The notes under the pieces: generated by a model | What the model was told of the DNA's origin: nothing | What the model saw: the letters and a program-made list of their open reading frames with translations, nothing else | Database searches by the model: none | Position numbers and translations under genes: made by a program | Part shown: positions 53,637 to 64,000 of the stretch, in pieces | How the letters are laid out: every line of letters starts with the position of its first letter | How positions within the stretch are numbered: position 1 is the stretch's first letter | Origin: Amoebidium appalachense | Taxonomy: Eukaryota > Ichthyosporea | Direction: 5' to 3' | Length of the DNA stretch: 64,000 nucleotides | Assembly (NCBI GenBank): GCA_963693365.1 | Contig: CAVNZM010000004.1 | Coordinates: 434,001-498,000 of the forward strand

Positions 53637-54138
53637 GCAGTGCACACACACAACCACACACACACACACATACTCACACACTCACACACACACACAACAC
53701 ACAACACGCATTCACACCTACCTGCACCCCTGCACACATAAGTGTTACATCAAGTACATGCTGCGAGGCCTCGCTGCACTCTATATTGCCCTGGTTGGCT
53801 CTTTCGCGCTTTGACTCCAGTTTTAGGTGTGGTTGTAGGCCTCTAAGCATTTGGCCCAAACTAGTTGCTTAAGAGAGAGGGGAGGAGGCAGGAGAGAGAA
53901 GAGGGGGGGAGGGGGTGGTCTGGTGATAAATAACTACGTTAGGGTAAGGTTTCAATTCTGATGTGGATGGGGTAGTTGTGAAGGGTACCTTGGCTGTGTG
54001 TAGTGACTGACGGCAGACTGCAGACGCCAACCATCACAGACAAGTATCAGCTGGATATCCCCATGTCCCAGGTGCGCGCCAAGATCAGAGAGGAGTTTAA
54101 GAAGAATGCACAGGTGGGTCCCCATGCACACACGCACG

Positions 54139-54217
<79 letters not shown>

Positions 54218-54264
54218 AATCAATCAATCATACACACACACACAAACGCACACTCACTCGATCA

Positions 54265-54332
<68 letters not shown>

Positions 54333-55235
54333 CATGCATGTGCCCACGCATACACACAGAGAGAGAGAGAAAGCGCGAGAGAGAGAGAGAAGCCGTGACA
54401 CACACACCCACACACACGTAATGGCATGCACGCACACACACACACACACACACGTTTGCACGCGCACGAGACACACACGTTAAGTCGCGTAATCATACAA
54501 ATAGCGACATTCACACATGCCTATATCCGGGCATCTGCACAGGGAAGTTGTGGCGACATTGAAGTCGAAATACATTAGGCGAGTTAGTACATGCAAATAC
54601 ATACACACCCACACAGTTTGCTACATGTTCCTTTTTGGTCGAACCCATTCGCATACCTGCATTCATGATCATGTGCTCTCACAAACGTACAAAACACACA
54701 CACACATGCACAGACAATATGCATGGACAAGGCACTTACACATGTGTAGCAACACACAACTACAACCCGCGCATACACACATCCACGAAGACACACTCAG
54801 TGCACACATACAGACATACACAACAAGCTGCAGGCTTTAACCCTAAGGTTAACACACAAACACGACACACACATGCGCGCGGGCATCTGGGCAAAGGTGT
54901 TTGTTCTTCGACGTACACTCACATACACATGCACGCTTACACATATGTATACAAGAACGCCCACAACTGTACCCATGCGTGCACACACACACACACACAC
55001 ACACACTAGCACCCCCCCCCCCCCCCCCCCCCCCCCCCCCGCGCAGGAAAAATCATTCCACGCCGTTTCCCCATTTTAGGGGCCTTTCGCACAGACACAC
55101 ACTCTGTTCCTGGCATAGCTTTGTTGGCTCTGTGTCAGTTCTTTCGTTACCATTTGAGCTGCTATGAAATATGCTGTTTTTTTTTTCCCCCTTTTTTTTC
55201 TTTTTCAGTTTCTTTCTTTCTTTTTTTCTTTTGCT

Positions 55236-55288
<53 letters not shown>

Positions 55289-55571
55289 TAAGAGGTAGCA
55301 AGGATGGAGGATGGTGTGCAGTGGTAGTGGGGCTGTGTGTGTGTGCATGTTGTGCATAATGTGAGTTGTGTGTGCACATATCGCATTGTCGTGTGTTTTG
55401 GGTGGAAACAGACACCACACATGGCCGCTTACACACTAACAAGCACCATGACAATGGCACACTTACGTACTGTGGCTCATTGGGGCACACGTGGTACACA
55501 CACAGCGGGAATGAGCACGTGATACAATCTGGCATGCTCCATGCACATTGTACATATTTTTAGCAGCTATT

Positions 55572-55623
<52 letters not shown>

Positions 55624-56178
55624 ATCCATGCACGTGCACGCGCTGTGTCGTGCATCTGTAAGCACATACGCGTTTTTTCGCTGCACTGCATTAGTTTGCA
55701 CACACATCTTCACCGTTTTGCTCACCTTGCTTGCATAAGCAACCCTGCTCGTCTTTGATCAAGACGGGTTGACCCACCCAAGTTCAGTTGATGCTGCTGT
55801 CTGAGTTGGAGCGTCGTATATACGCAAGCTAAGGGGTCGAAACTCAGACGCAATTGATGACTTGGGCCCTCGCTGAGCATGGGCTCTGCTTATGACGCAT
55901 ACTGTGCGCATGGCTGATGTTGCATACTTGAATGTTTGCCTTTGCATGTGTCCTGCACCATGCTTCTCATCGTGTATGCGTACTTCGTACTGTGTTCCGC
56001 ATTCAACCCCCCCCCCCCCCCCCCGATCCATGCACGTGCACGTGCACGTGCTGACTGTTGGGCAGATCAAGGATGTGCGTGTGGTGGACCTGCTTGTGTT
56101 CAAGGGCAAGCAGGAGCTGGATGAGACCCACTGGGTCTGGAAGCAGAAGACCCACATTGTACGTGCCCACCACCCCAA

Positions 56179-56241
<63 letters not shown>

Positions 56242-56825
56242 AGCCCCTTACAAAAAGTTAAAAAGAAAGAAAGGAAAGCGAACTGTGGTGGTGTAGATAT
56301 AATTTGTTTTTGGTTTCTCCTCTCTCCTTTTATCACCCACTCGTTCCTTTCCTTTTTTTAATTTCGTCATTGGACTTGATGTTTGTATTGTACTGAGTCC
56401 CTTGTTCTGTTGCCATCACTACCACACTCTCGCACACACGCACAAGTATACTTACACGTGCACACACACACAACACACATGTGCACACGCGCACACACAC
56501 ACACACACACAACACACACACACACACACACACACACACATCACCTCCACCTGAGTTCTGTCACTTTCGACATATTTTACCGCTGCGCAAGCACCACGGG
56601 TTTTTTCGTTACAATCACAAAGGCTCAAGCACAAGCACCAACCACATACTAATGCGCATATAAGTAATAGCGTGCTGTTTGCATAGATTCTTTCGGGCAG
56701 TGGTGTTACTACGTGTTTTCTGTGCACGGTCACATGCTCGTGTTTCTTCTGATTGTGTGGCTTGCATTCTGCATCGTGTTATCCGTTTGTTCTTGTGTGT
56801 ACTTCGTACTTTTTGACGCATTCAA

Positions 56826-56856
<31 letters not shown>

Positions 56857-56916
56857 AAAAAAAAAAAAAAAAACCACAACCGGCAACCCACAACCACCAC
56901 GTGGGGTGAAAAATGT

Positions 56917-56972
<56 letters not shown>

Positions 56973-57110
56973 GGGGGGGGGTGGGGAGTGGGGGGAGAAA
57001 TTTTTTAAGGTTTCTCTGACACTTTTTTCCAGATGCGCTACTGGCAGCCGGACGACAACGACCCGACCAAGATGGACTTCCTGACCCGTTTCTACAAGGG
57101 CAAGGCGTGA
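52570..57110 (+). CDS. NDUFA6: NADH dehydrogenase (complex I) subunit NDUFA6 / B14, LYR protein (4 exons)
   Basis: Accessory subunit of respiratory complex I that binds the mitochondrial acyl carrier protein through its LYR motif. Exons: 52570-52662, 54024-54113, 56066-56158, 57033-57110 (stop TGA); 354 bases, 117 residues, all phase 0. The signature is [16 protein letters not shown], with LYR at about residues 24-26. Then come [20 protein letters not shown] and [10 protein letters not shown], then [28 protein letters not shown] and the tail [12 protein letters not shown], each aligning with human NDUFA6 ([31 protein letters not shown]). Intron 3 ends only 41 bases after a C-tailed element insertion. 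AGTAAA at 57142-57147 is a possible poly-A signal. Confidence 0.96.
53452..54330. repeat. (CA)n and (GA)n blocks around NDUFA6 exon 2
   Basis: CA runs at 53452-53490, 53580-53634, 54148-54213 and 54262-54305, followed by GA at 54306-54330. Exon 2 (54024-54113) lies between them. Confidence 0.93.
55623..56042 (+). mobile_element. C-tailed interspersed element, copy D, full length with 18-bp target-site duplication
   Basis: Body 55641-56006, C tail 56007-56024. Perfect direct repeats GATCCATGCACGTGCACG flank it at 55623-55640 and 56025-56042. The structure is duplication, body, homopolymer tail, duplication, as expected for a non-LTR retroposon, but with C in place of A. An earlier, longer C tract (55574-55621) precedes the left repeat. 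The insertion lies in NDUFA6 intron 2, just before exon 3. Internal Pol III-like boxes: TGTCTGAGTTGG (55798-55809) and GGGTCGAAACT (55834-55844). Confidence 0.9.
56752..56846 (+). mobile_element. Fragment of C-tailed element, second subfamily, with C then A tail
   Basis: GTACTTCGTACTTTTTGACG then CATTCAA and a C tract (56827-56846) that passes directly into 27 A (to 56873). It lies in NDUFA6 intron 3. Confidence 0.65.
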
Positions 57111-57528
57111 CCGGCCGGCCTGGTGCCGCCACGGCCGGCGCAGTAAAGCACCGTGCTGGTCATAGTGGATGTGCATGGTCGTGGGTTCATACTCAGCCCC
57201 TCCCCTCCACCACCACCACACACACAAGAAGAGAGACAGACACGCACACGCACACGCACACACACACACACGCACGTGCTCACACATACATGCTGCACAC
57301 ACACACACACGTCTACATGTACACACGTATGTACAAACACACAACCTACAAACACACACATCCTAGATCTTGGTTCCCTTGTTTGGGGAGGGGGGGGGGG
57401 GGGGGGGTTTGAATGCGCCATAGAGTACGAAGTGCACATCCGCAACGGACAACACAAAGCGGATTGCAAACTACTCAAGAGTATGCACTGTAAGCCGTGG
57501 GTGGGTGGGTGGGTGGGTGGGTGGGTGT

Positions 57529-57572
<44 letters not shown>

Positions 57573-58295
57573 CTCTTTCTGTGTGCGTGCCCAAGGACAC
57601 AAAAGGAATCGACACCAATAGTCCCCTGCCCGATAGATCGGTAGGGGAGTCTCTTCTGGCCGACATAGATACATAAAAGAGAAGACGTGGTGAAAGGAGG
57701 AGTTGCCATGGCCATGATGATGAAGTACTGGTGGAAGCTGGGGACCATTTGAACTGACTTGCTCGCCAAATAGCAACATGCTAAGGGGACATGAGGGAGG
57801 ACTTTGTGTGGACATGCGGGTGTTGACACTGGTGGGTGTGTGTGTGCAAACTGCTCTATGGCTCCGGATCCATGTTTTCGCTCTTCTGAGCATTGGCCAT
57901 GTCACGGCCACCATGCAGTTCTGCTGATACTGCAAGCATGTGTATCTCTGTCTCACTAGTGTGAGCACACTGCCGTCCACACCGTGCCTCATACATGCCC
58001 CTTTATTTGTTGCTAAGGCCCAACGCCCTGCGCCAGCGCTAGCACCAACTACAAATTACCCATTCATGCCCCCATAAATTATCAATCCCAAAAAACGATT
58101 CAGATAGACGATCCGCATAAGGGAAAACTCCCATGTGGTATACATCAGTGCATTCACAAATATACAATACAATGCGTCACCACCACCTATGGTAGCTACC
58201 CCTTGCCACTCTTTCAACACCCGGCGCCCCTTGCGGCCTGGGATCTCCTCCAAAACTATATCCACCCCGAACATTCTCGAAGCATTTAGAATCAC
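57111..58295. other. Convergent spacer: NDUFA6 3' flank and 3' UTR of the membrane protein gene
   Basis: Contains a second-subfamily element fragment in minus orientation (57407-57500, beside a G tract) and a 40-base G tract (57530-57572). TTTATT at 58002-58007 reads AATAAA for the minus-strand gene, about 290 bases after its stop. The stretch 58056-58295 is open in the gene frame after the stop and is taken as 3' UTR. Confidence 0.6.
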
Positions 58296-59032
58296 CTACG
58301 CCGTGACACTGTGGCTGTGGGCACCCAGTGTGCTTCCATGTGAGTCCTCATGCTGGTCATTCAAACGAACTCCATGTTTCTTGATCTGCATCTTGGCCTG
58401 CCAGCGCCGGTACACAATAAACCCACCCAGTGCAACACCTGCCGCAACCACACATGCCACGACTATGCCCGCTATGGCAGCGCCAGAGATGCCCTTCTCC
58501 TCGTCCTCTCTCTTCTGATTGGGGAGGTTGCCTGTGACACACACGCAGTTTACCGTGGTGCCATTGCAGTTGGGGGTTGGGTTCTGGATGCTGGCTAGAG
58601 AGCTGACGTCACGGCACATGGTGCTGTTGCAGACCTCGTCACGTGTGCACTTGTAGCCTAGGCCCAATGCCGGCTGTGCGGGTGTGTGTAGTTGATGTTA
58701 GCATGGTGGGTGGATGGGGGAAAGGGGAAAGAATAAACGGGTGGGGAAGGGATAGGGTGGACAAGTAGGCAGGGAAGGAAGAATGCAGGCTAGTTTGTAA
58801 CCATGTGAAAAATTGATCGAATGTGAGTCTGTGTGTGTGTTGTGTGTGTGTGTGTATGTGTGTGTGTGTGTGCGTGTGTGTATCTGTGTGTGTATGTGTG
58901 TGTGTGTGCGTGTGTGTATCTGTGTGTATTTCCGTTTGTGTGTGTGTGCTTGAATGTGCACACGTGTGTGCCTGCCTGCCTACTGCATGTGCGGGCCAGC
59001 ATGAATGCGTGTTCGAGTGTATACGCGTGCGT

Positions 59033-59079
<47 letters not shown>

Positions 59080-59388
59080 AGAGAGGTGTGCATGTACTGG
59101 TCGGTGGGTCCCCCGGGTGGGTGGGTGGGGGGGGGGGGGGGGGGGGGGGGGCCAACCCACAAAAATGGCACAAGACCCAAAGACACGTAACTGAAACATA
59201 CGATGGGCATAGGTAGAGCAACGGTGGTTGTGGTTTTCGGCGGCGGGGGGGGGGGGGGGAGGGGGGGGGGGGGGGGGGGGGGAGGTTGAATGCGCCATAG
59301 AGTACCGGGGGGCGGGGTGGGGGGAAGGGGGGGGGGGGTGGGGGGTATACAACATCGAAAACCTGAGCGGAGGGAGAGAGGGGAGAGA

Positions 59389-59419
<31 letters not shown>

Positions 59420-60907
59420 CTCAAAAGGAAAAAAGTGTGTAGTAGCCGCACAAGATACCAGTCCAATACACACAACGTACAGCAGCGCACTAACTATGGA
59501 GCCATTACTCGTCAAGCCCCCACCCCCCCCCTTCCCCCTCCAACACACACACACTTCCCGGCGTGACATACACACAGTGCAAAGTCAACCATAACACAGA
59601 GAGAGTGCCACCGACCAGTGGGTGCCTGAAGCAAAGTCCAAATAGAACAAAGAAAAAGACATAAAACAAATGGTGAGGAGGGAGAACACAACACATTCAC
59701 AAACCAAGGTGGCCCACATGAATACACACACGCAACACAGTCCGGGGGGGAAACGGGGGAGGCACGGGGGAGAGAGAGAGCTGAACATGACCAGGGGAAA
59801 GGGCGCAGGGGGTAAAGGGAAGATAGGGCAAGGGAGGAATGTTTTACACAACACTGTTACGAAGGACAACACAAGGCAAGTTTTTCAAAGCACACACAAA
59901 GAGGACCGGGCGGATAAGAGGCTATTTGAATTTGCAGGAGAGGGAACAAACACAGCCAAATAACACGGAATTGGTATTGAGGAGAGGCTCAAACCTCCAA
60001 AAAACACAAGAGGTTCAATAGCACACTATGCACAAACCTGTGTTTGAAACTACCACACCCACACACCACACTCACACGGTGCTAGAGTGGTCCAGACCAC
60101 ACCACCTATGCAAGCTCTTTGCAAGTTGTGTTCGCACCCAATTTCAGCACCGAAAAGCTGCAGAGGACCAAGCGAGTGTGTGTGCAAGCAGGTACCCACG
60201 TCATGATGGACAAGAAACATGGCATTTCTAAACAGTGAGTAACACATAGTTCGGTTGACAAGGGGAACTGTGTATGCGCCCACAAGTGTGTTCTATAGTG
60301 TTGAGTGTTTGACCGCACACTCGGTGGTTCTGGAGAGAGCGCAAAAGCGCAGAGTGAGTGGCTTGCAAGAGGAACTAACGAGCAGAATGCACCATCACCC
60401 ACAGACACCACTGTCCAACACCCACAGGTAGATAACATGTTCACACACATACACCAAAACACCACGAAACACCCCTACGTGCACTATCACAGCCAAGCTC
60501 TTCCCCCACCCCCTTCCTAACACGCGCACCCACCTGGCACGTGGCCACCTTTTCGTCGTCCAAGTTGTCCACACAGTAGAACCCAGTCGCCTTCTCCGTG
60601 CAGTTTGCATCCTGGTCCCAACCTTGTCAGCCAGCTTATCATCCCCAGCACTCCTTCCCTCAAAGCCCTCCCCTCTCCACACACACCACTTCCTCCCTCC
60701 TCTCCTCCCATTCTACCCAATTTCCCTATTGCCACCATACGTGCAAGCACGCACACGCACACACCCACACAGAATCGCTCACACCTCCACACCTGCCCCC
60801 ACATATGCACATACCACGCTGCAGCCGGAACCCTGTATGGTGCCCTGGGCGGCCACCAGGCACGCGCCGAGAAGAAGGGCCGCACATACTCTCAAAAGTT
60901 TGTTCAT
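58296..60907 (-). CDS. Unrecognised Cys-rich single-pass (type I) membrane protein (3 exons)
   Basis: Exons: 60907-60815, 60611-60534, 58673-58296 (stop TAA or TGA region at 58296-58298); 549 bases, 182 residues, all phase 0. The first exon encodes a clear signal peptide ([20 protein letters not shown], cleavage likely after AAQ). The ectodomain of about 95 residues has at least 10 Cys (GSGC, DANC, GFYC, VATC, YKC, DEVC, TMC, PNC, VNCVC) and three N-glycosylation sequons (NCT, NST, NGT). A transmembrane helix follows ([20 protein letters not shown]). The cytosolic tail begins [14 protein letters not shown] and is His/Ser rich. No known family is recognised; a surface receptor or adhesion stub is possible. 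AATAAA occurs about 290 bases downstream. Confidence 0.78.
59284..59306 (-). mobile_element. Stub of the second-subfamily C-tailed element
   Basis: GGTTGAATGCGCCATAGAGT beside a G tract, in intron 2 of the membrane protein gene. Confidence 0.45.
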
Positions 60908-61828
60908 TCTCTTTGGTTTCTGGGTATAAACTAATAACGCTACTGCTTAGTTACCGGTTTGCAAACGCTTTTCGTTTTGACCTCGAGTGGTGTGGCACAA
61001 ACGTTTTGGGTCGTTCATGGCCGCGCCGGAACGTTCCAGCTGACTCAAAATTCCACGCAGGGGGTCACTTAATCCTTAGTAAGTGAAGACCCCACAGTGA
61101 ATATTGGTACCCCCTAGATCTTCGGACGTCGTCATGTGGGGATCACCTGACTGATTACAGTATCTCATTTATTTGAAGCAGAAATACACTTATTACCATA
61201 ATTTCACAGGTAAAGTTTCAGGAGTTTTGCGTTTTGTGAATTGTAGAATCTAAAGACAGATAACAAAAATAATATAAATGAAAATGCTTCCAGGAGTAAG
61301 ACTTCATTGTTTCTGGTGCAAGATCGCTCGGATCGCGTCGAATCATACGGTTGCATTTGATTGGTTTTCCTTATCTGCAACAACCACTCAGGAAGAAGGA
61401 TCTAGACAAAATAACAGGGTACGAAATCTATTCTCAATTGTAGGCACCCGCATAATCATTGCACAGGTTGTAGTCTCCTTATGTATCTGCCCTGCCGCAC
61501 CAAACGTTTATATGGCATGTAGAAGGTCGGGCTGTTATAAAATTCATAAAACAATTGCATACACGTTTGAGACTGAATTGCTGTTGGAGCCCCAGCTCCG
61601 ACGCCCACCCCAACCATGTGCGGATATGGCAAGAACTACGATGCCAGCAACGTTAACAATTGTCACCCTGTATTAGTTGGGGCTCCAGCCCTTGCCACTG
61701 ATGCGTGGGAAGCCTCATTAGGGAGGGCAATTGTTCGTGGTATATACCGGTTGAGGGGGGTTTACTTTTATTTTGAAAGGGAGGCCCTTGGGGGACAATC
61801 CAATCCATGGGTCATCGACATCCCTCCC

Positions 61829-61884
<56 letters not shown>

Positions 61885-62034
61885 AGGCCTCTTTCAAAGA
61901 GTCTTCATCGATATCCCGACGGAATTCGACTTCACTTTTTAACTAACGGCACGGCCCTTCAATGCTTTTCTCTTTCACCCCCTTTGGCCCCGCTCGCCCT
62001 TCCCTCTCCGGCGTCCCACCGGTCAGCTCTCTCT

Positions 62035-62073
<39 letters not shown>

Positions 62074-62714
62074 CGCCCCCCCCCCCCCCCCCCCCCCCCC
62101 GCGCCCCCGGGCCGCCCCCCTCCCCCCCCCCCACCCCGCCGAGCCCGCCCGCTCGCGCGCTACTTTCTAGCTCACGGACGCTTGCAGTAGTCAACACAGA
62201 GGGCCGAATCACATTACTGTAGTATGACTTGCTGCGTGCAGTGCCAGCTGTCAGAAGCCTTCTACATAGAGAGAATCATCCAGCGAAAAACAGGATCGAT
62301 TATTTATTAATAATATGCATACGCAGCAAATATTGATATTCACACTTTTTCAAAAAAAATCAAAAAATTTAAAGATCATGATTTGTGCATGTGTGCGTGT
62401 GAATGTGTGTGCATGTGTGTGCATGTGTGTTCATGTTTGTGCATGTGTGTGCATGTGTGCGTGTGTCCGTGTGTCCGTGTACGTGTGTGTGTGTGCCACA
62501 GTTTTTGTGCGCGTGTGTGCGTTCGCGTGCTTGTGCGTATGTGCGCGTGCGTGCGCGTGTGCGTGCATTGTGCGTGCGTGGGTGGGTTGGTTCCACAGTA
62601 ACAGTGTTGAGGGGTGCGGCGGAGGACAGGGGAGGGGAATTCTTAGCCTCCAAGGATATGTAACCACTGGCTTACGTAAGTGGCCGGGCACTACTACGCT
62701 GCGGCAACGGGGAC

Positions 62715-62748
<34 letters not shown>

Positions 62749-63238
62749 CACCACTCACTGTCTGAGCGCCAAGTAATTTACCTTCCTAGATCTATTAAAG
62801 ATATTCACCAATGGAATAAAAGGAAATTCATTAGGCTCCTTCCAAATTTGCCGGGGGTTTCCACTGGAACATCACAACGAGACCCTTATAATCTGTCACC
62901 AGCATGTATTATGAGTTGTTTAGGGCAATAAATAGTAAAATTTTACTCATCTATCCGTTTATGAGTGTTCTAATATGATATTTCAATACTCTTACTTTGA
63001 CACATTGCCAGGATTGCTTACTTGCTTTGTTGTTGTGCCAATATGGAAAACGTGACCTTATGCCAATTACAGCAGCTAAATTAAAATCTTAGAATTTAGC
63101 AAAAAAAAATTGCCACAAAGACAAAGTTGCACTTACTTCCGAGCGCCGAGAGCAAAAAGTTCCAGACGCCTAACCAGTTGTCAGTCATATTTTCCACCCA
63201 TCTTCACCACAACAAAACTCTACTTCCTACCCACCACC
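60908..63238. other. Spacer between membrane protein gene and UBXN1-like gene
   Basis: No supported gene. Notable items: an open frame at 61616-61942 that spans a 58-base C tract; very long C tracts at 62040-62071 and 62078-62100; a GT block (62395-62590); 28 A at 62716-62743; and an open frame to 62931 with AATAAA at 62926-62931, which could be a last exon of something unrecognised. Confidence 0.5.
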
Positions 63239-63320
63239 ATGTCTACTCTGCAGCAGCTGCTCGACATGGGCTTTCCCGAAAACAGGGCCAAGCGCGCTGT
63301 CATAGCCTGCAAGCACGATG
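63239..63320 (+). CDS. UBXN1: UBA-domain protein, UBXN1-like, first exon (gene runs off right edge)
   Basis: ATG at 63239 after CACCACC; exon ends at 63320 in phase 1 with donor GTAGCA. It encodes MSTLQQLLDMGFPENRAKRA then VIACKHDG, an N-terminal UBA domain (helix 1, MGF loop, helix 2). UBXN1/SAKS1 proteins start the same way and bind ubiquitin through UBA and p97/VCP through a C-terminal UBX domain. The rest is not in the window, so another N-terminal UBA protein cannot be excluded. Confidence 0.6.
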
Positions 63321-63436
63321 GTAGCATCCCCCCCTCCCCCCCCTCCCCCCCCCCCCCCCCCCCCCCCCCCTCCTCCCTCCCTCCGGCCCTCCTTCTCCAC
63401 CCTCCACACCCCCTTCCTTCCCGCGCTCCTTATCCA

Positions 63437-63475
<39 letters not shown>

Positions 63476-63767
63476 ACCTTGTCTCCTCACCTTTCCTCCC
63501 CCTTGCGTGTCCGCTTAGCTCACTTGTCTCTCTTACAGCTACCGGTCGATTTTACTGTCTGCGTGCCCTGTCCCGCCCTTCGCTTCCGGTTTGGTCAATT
63601 CGAGCCTGGAAGTCATAGCTCACCCACCCACCCACCCACCTACACACACACAAACACACACACGCACACGCACACGCACACGCACACGTGTGCATGTGTG
63701 TGTGCGCGCACACACACACACTCACACACACTCACACACTCACAGATACATACACACCATATCTCTC

Positions 63768-63802
<35 letters not shown>

Positions 63803-63915
63803 TCTCCCTCTCTCCCTCTCTCCCTCTCTCCCTCTCTCCCTCTCTCCCTCTCTCCCTCTCTCCCTCTCTCCCTCTCTCCCTCTCTCCCTCTCTCCCTCTC
63901 TCTCCCTCTCTCTCC

Positions 63916-63964
<49 letters not shown>

Positions 63965-64000
63965 TCTCTCCCTCTCTCCCTCTCTCTCTCTCTCTCTCTC
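63321..64000. repeat. Intron start with C tracts, CA block and CTCTCC repeat array
   Basis: C tracts at 63330-63370 and 63440-63473, CA-rich 63640-63740, then an eight-base CCCTCTCT-type array and (CT)n from 63770 to the window end. Confidence 0.93.

Noticed and set aside
58056-58295. Separate minus-strand gene starting MILNASRMFGVDIV
   Set aside because: It follows directly on the stop of the membrane protein gene and precedes its AATAAA, so it is best explained as 3' UTR.

Overview
This is a nuclear window from a eukaryote with intron-rich genes. Coding exons are short (27 to 624 bases) and introns are long. Introns and spacers are crowded with (GT/CA)n, (GA/CT)n, minisatellites and very long uninterrupted poly-G/poly-C tracts. 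The gene set is an ASH1-type histone methyltransferase with AWS-SET-postSET-bromo-PHD-BAH order, a TMEM120 homologue, and an animal-like mitochondrial peptide deformylase. An apparent U12-type AT-AC intron is also present. Together these suggest an opisthokont, perhaps a unicellular holozoan; this taxonomic guess is inference and weak.

Layout. (1) 1-20603, minus strand: an ASH1L-like gene, 29 phase-consistent exons, continuing past the left edge. (2) 20604-26818: gene-poor, with a perfect 19-bp palindrome, a duplicated gene-like module full of CGCG half-site repeats, and an orphan E2F-like site pair. (3) 26819-33533, minus: UTP23 (rRNA processing), 9 exons, one apparently AT-AC. (4) 34023-38060, plus: mitochondrial ribosomal protein mL54, divergent from UTP23. 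(5) 39336-42007, minus: peptide deformylase. (6) 42608-47032, plus: TMEM120, divergent from the deformylase. (7) 47779-48659: a 70/76-bp minisatellite with higher-order structure. (8) 49297-52133, minus: a membrane-anchored MaoC/hotdog hydratase-like protein. (9) 52570-57110, plus: complex I subunit NDUFA6, divergent from the MaoC gene. (10) 58296-60907, minus: an unrecognised secreted/type I membrane protein. (11) 63239 to the end, plus: first exon of a UBXN1-like UBA protein.

Three divergent pairs share spacers of 436 to 600 bases, and three of the genes (mL54, peptide deformylase, NDUFA6) serve mitochondrial translation or respiration. UTP23 and mL54 both serve ribosome production.

The most unusual content is a short interspersed element family whose 3' end is a poly-C tract. 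One copy is flanked by a perfect 18-bp target-site duplication and sits just before NDUFA6 exon 3. Related full and truncated copies occur in introns of ASH1 and TMEM120 and near NDUFA6. Exon boundaries were read by eye from splice sites, reading frame and remembered family alignments; no database search was run.
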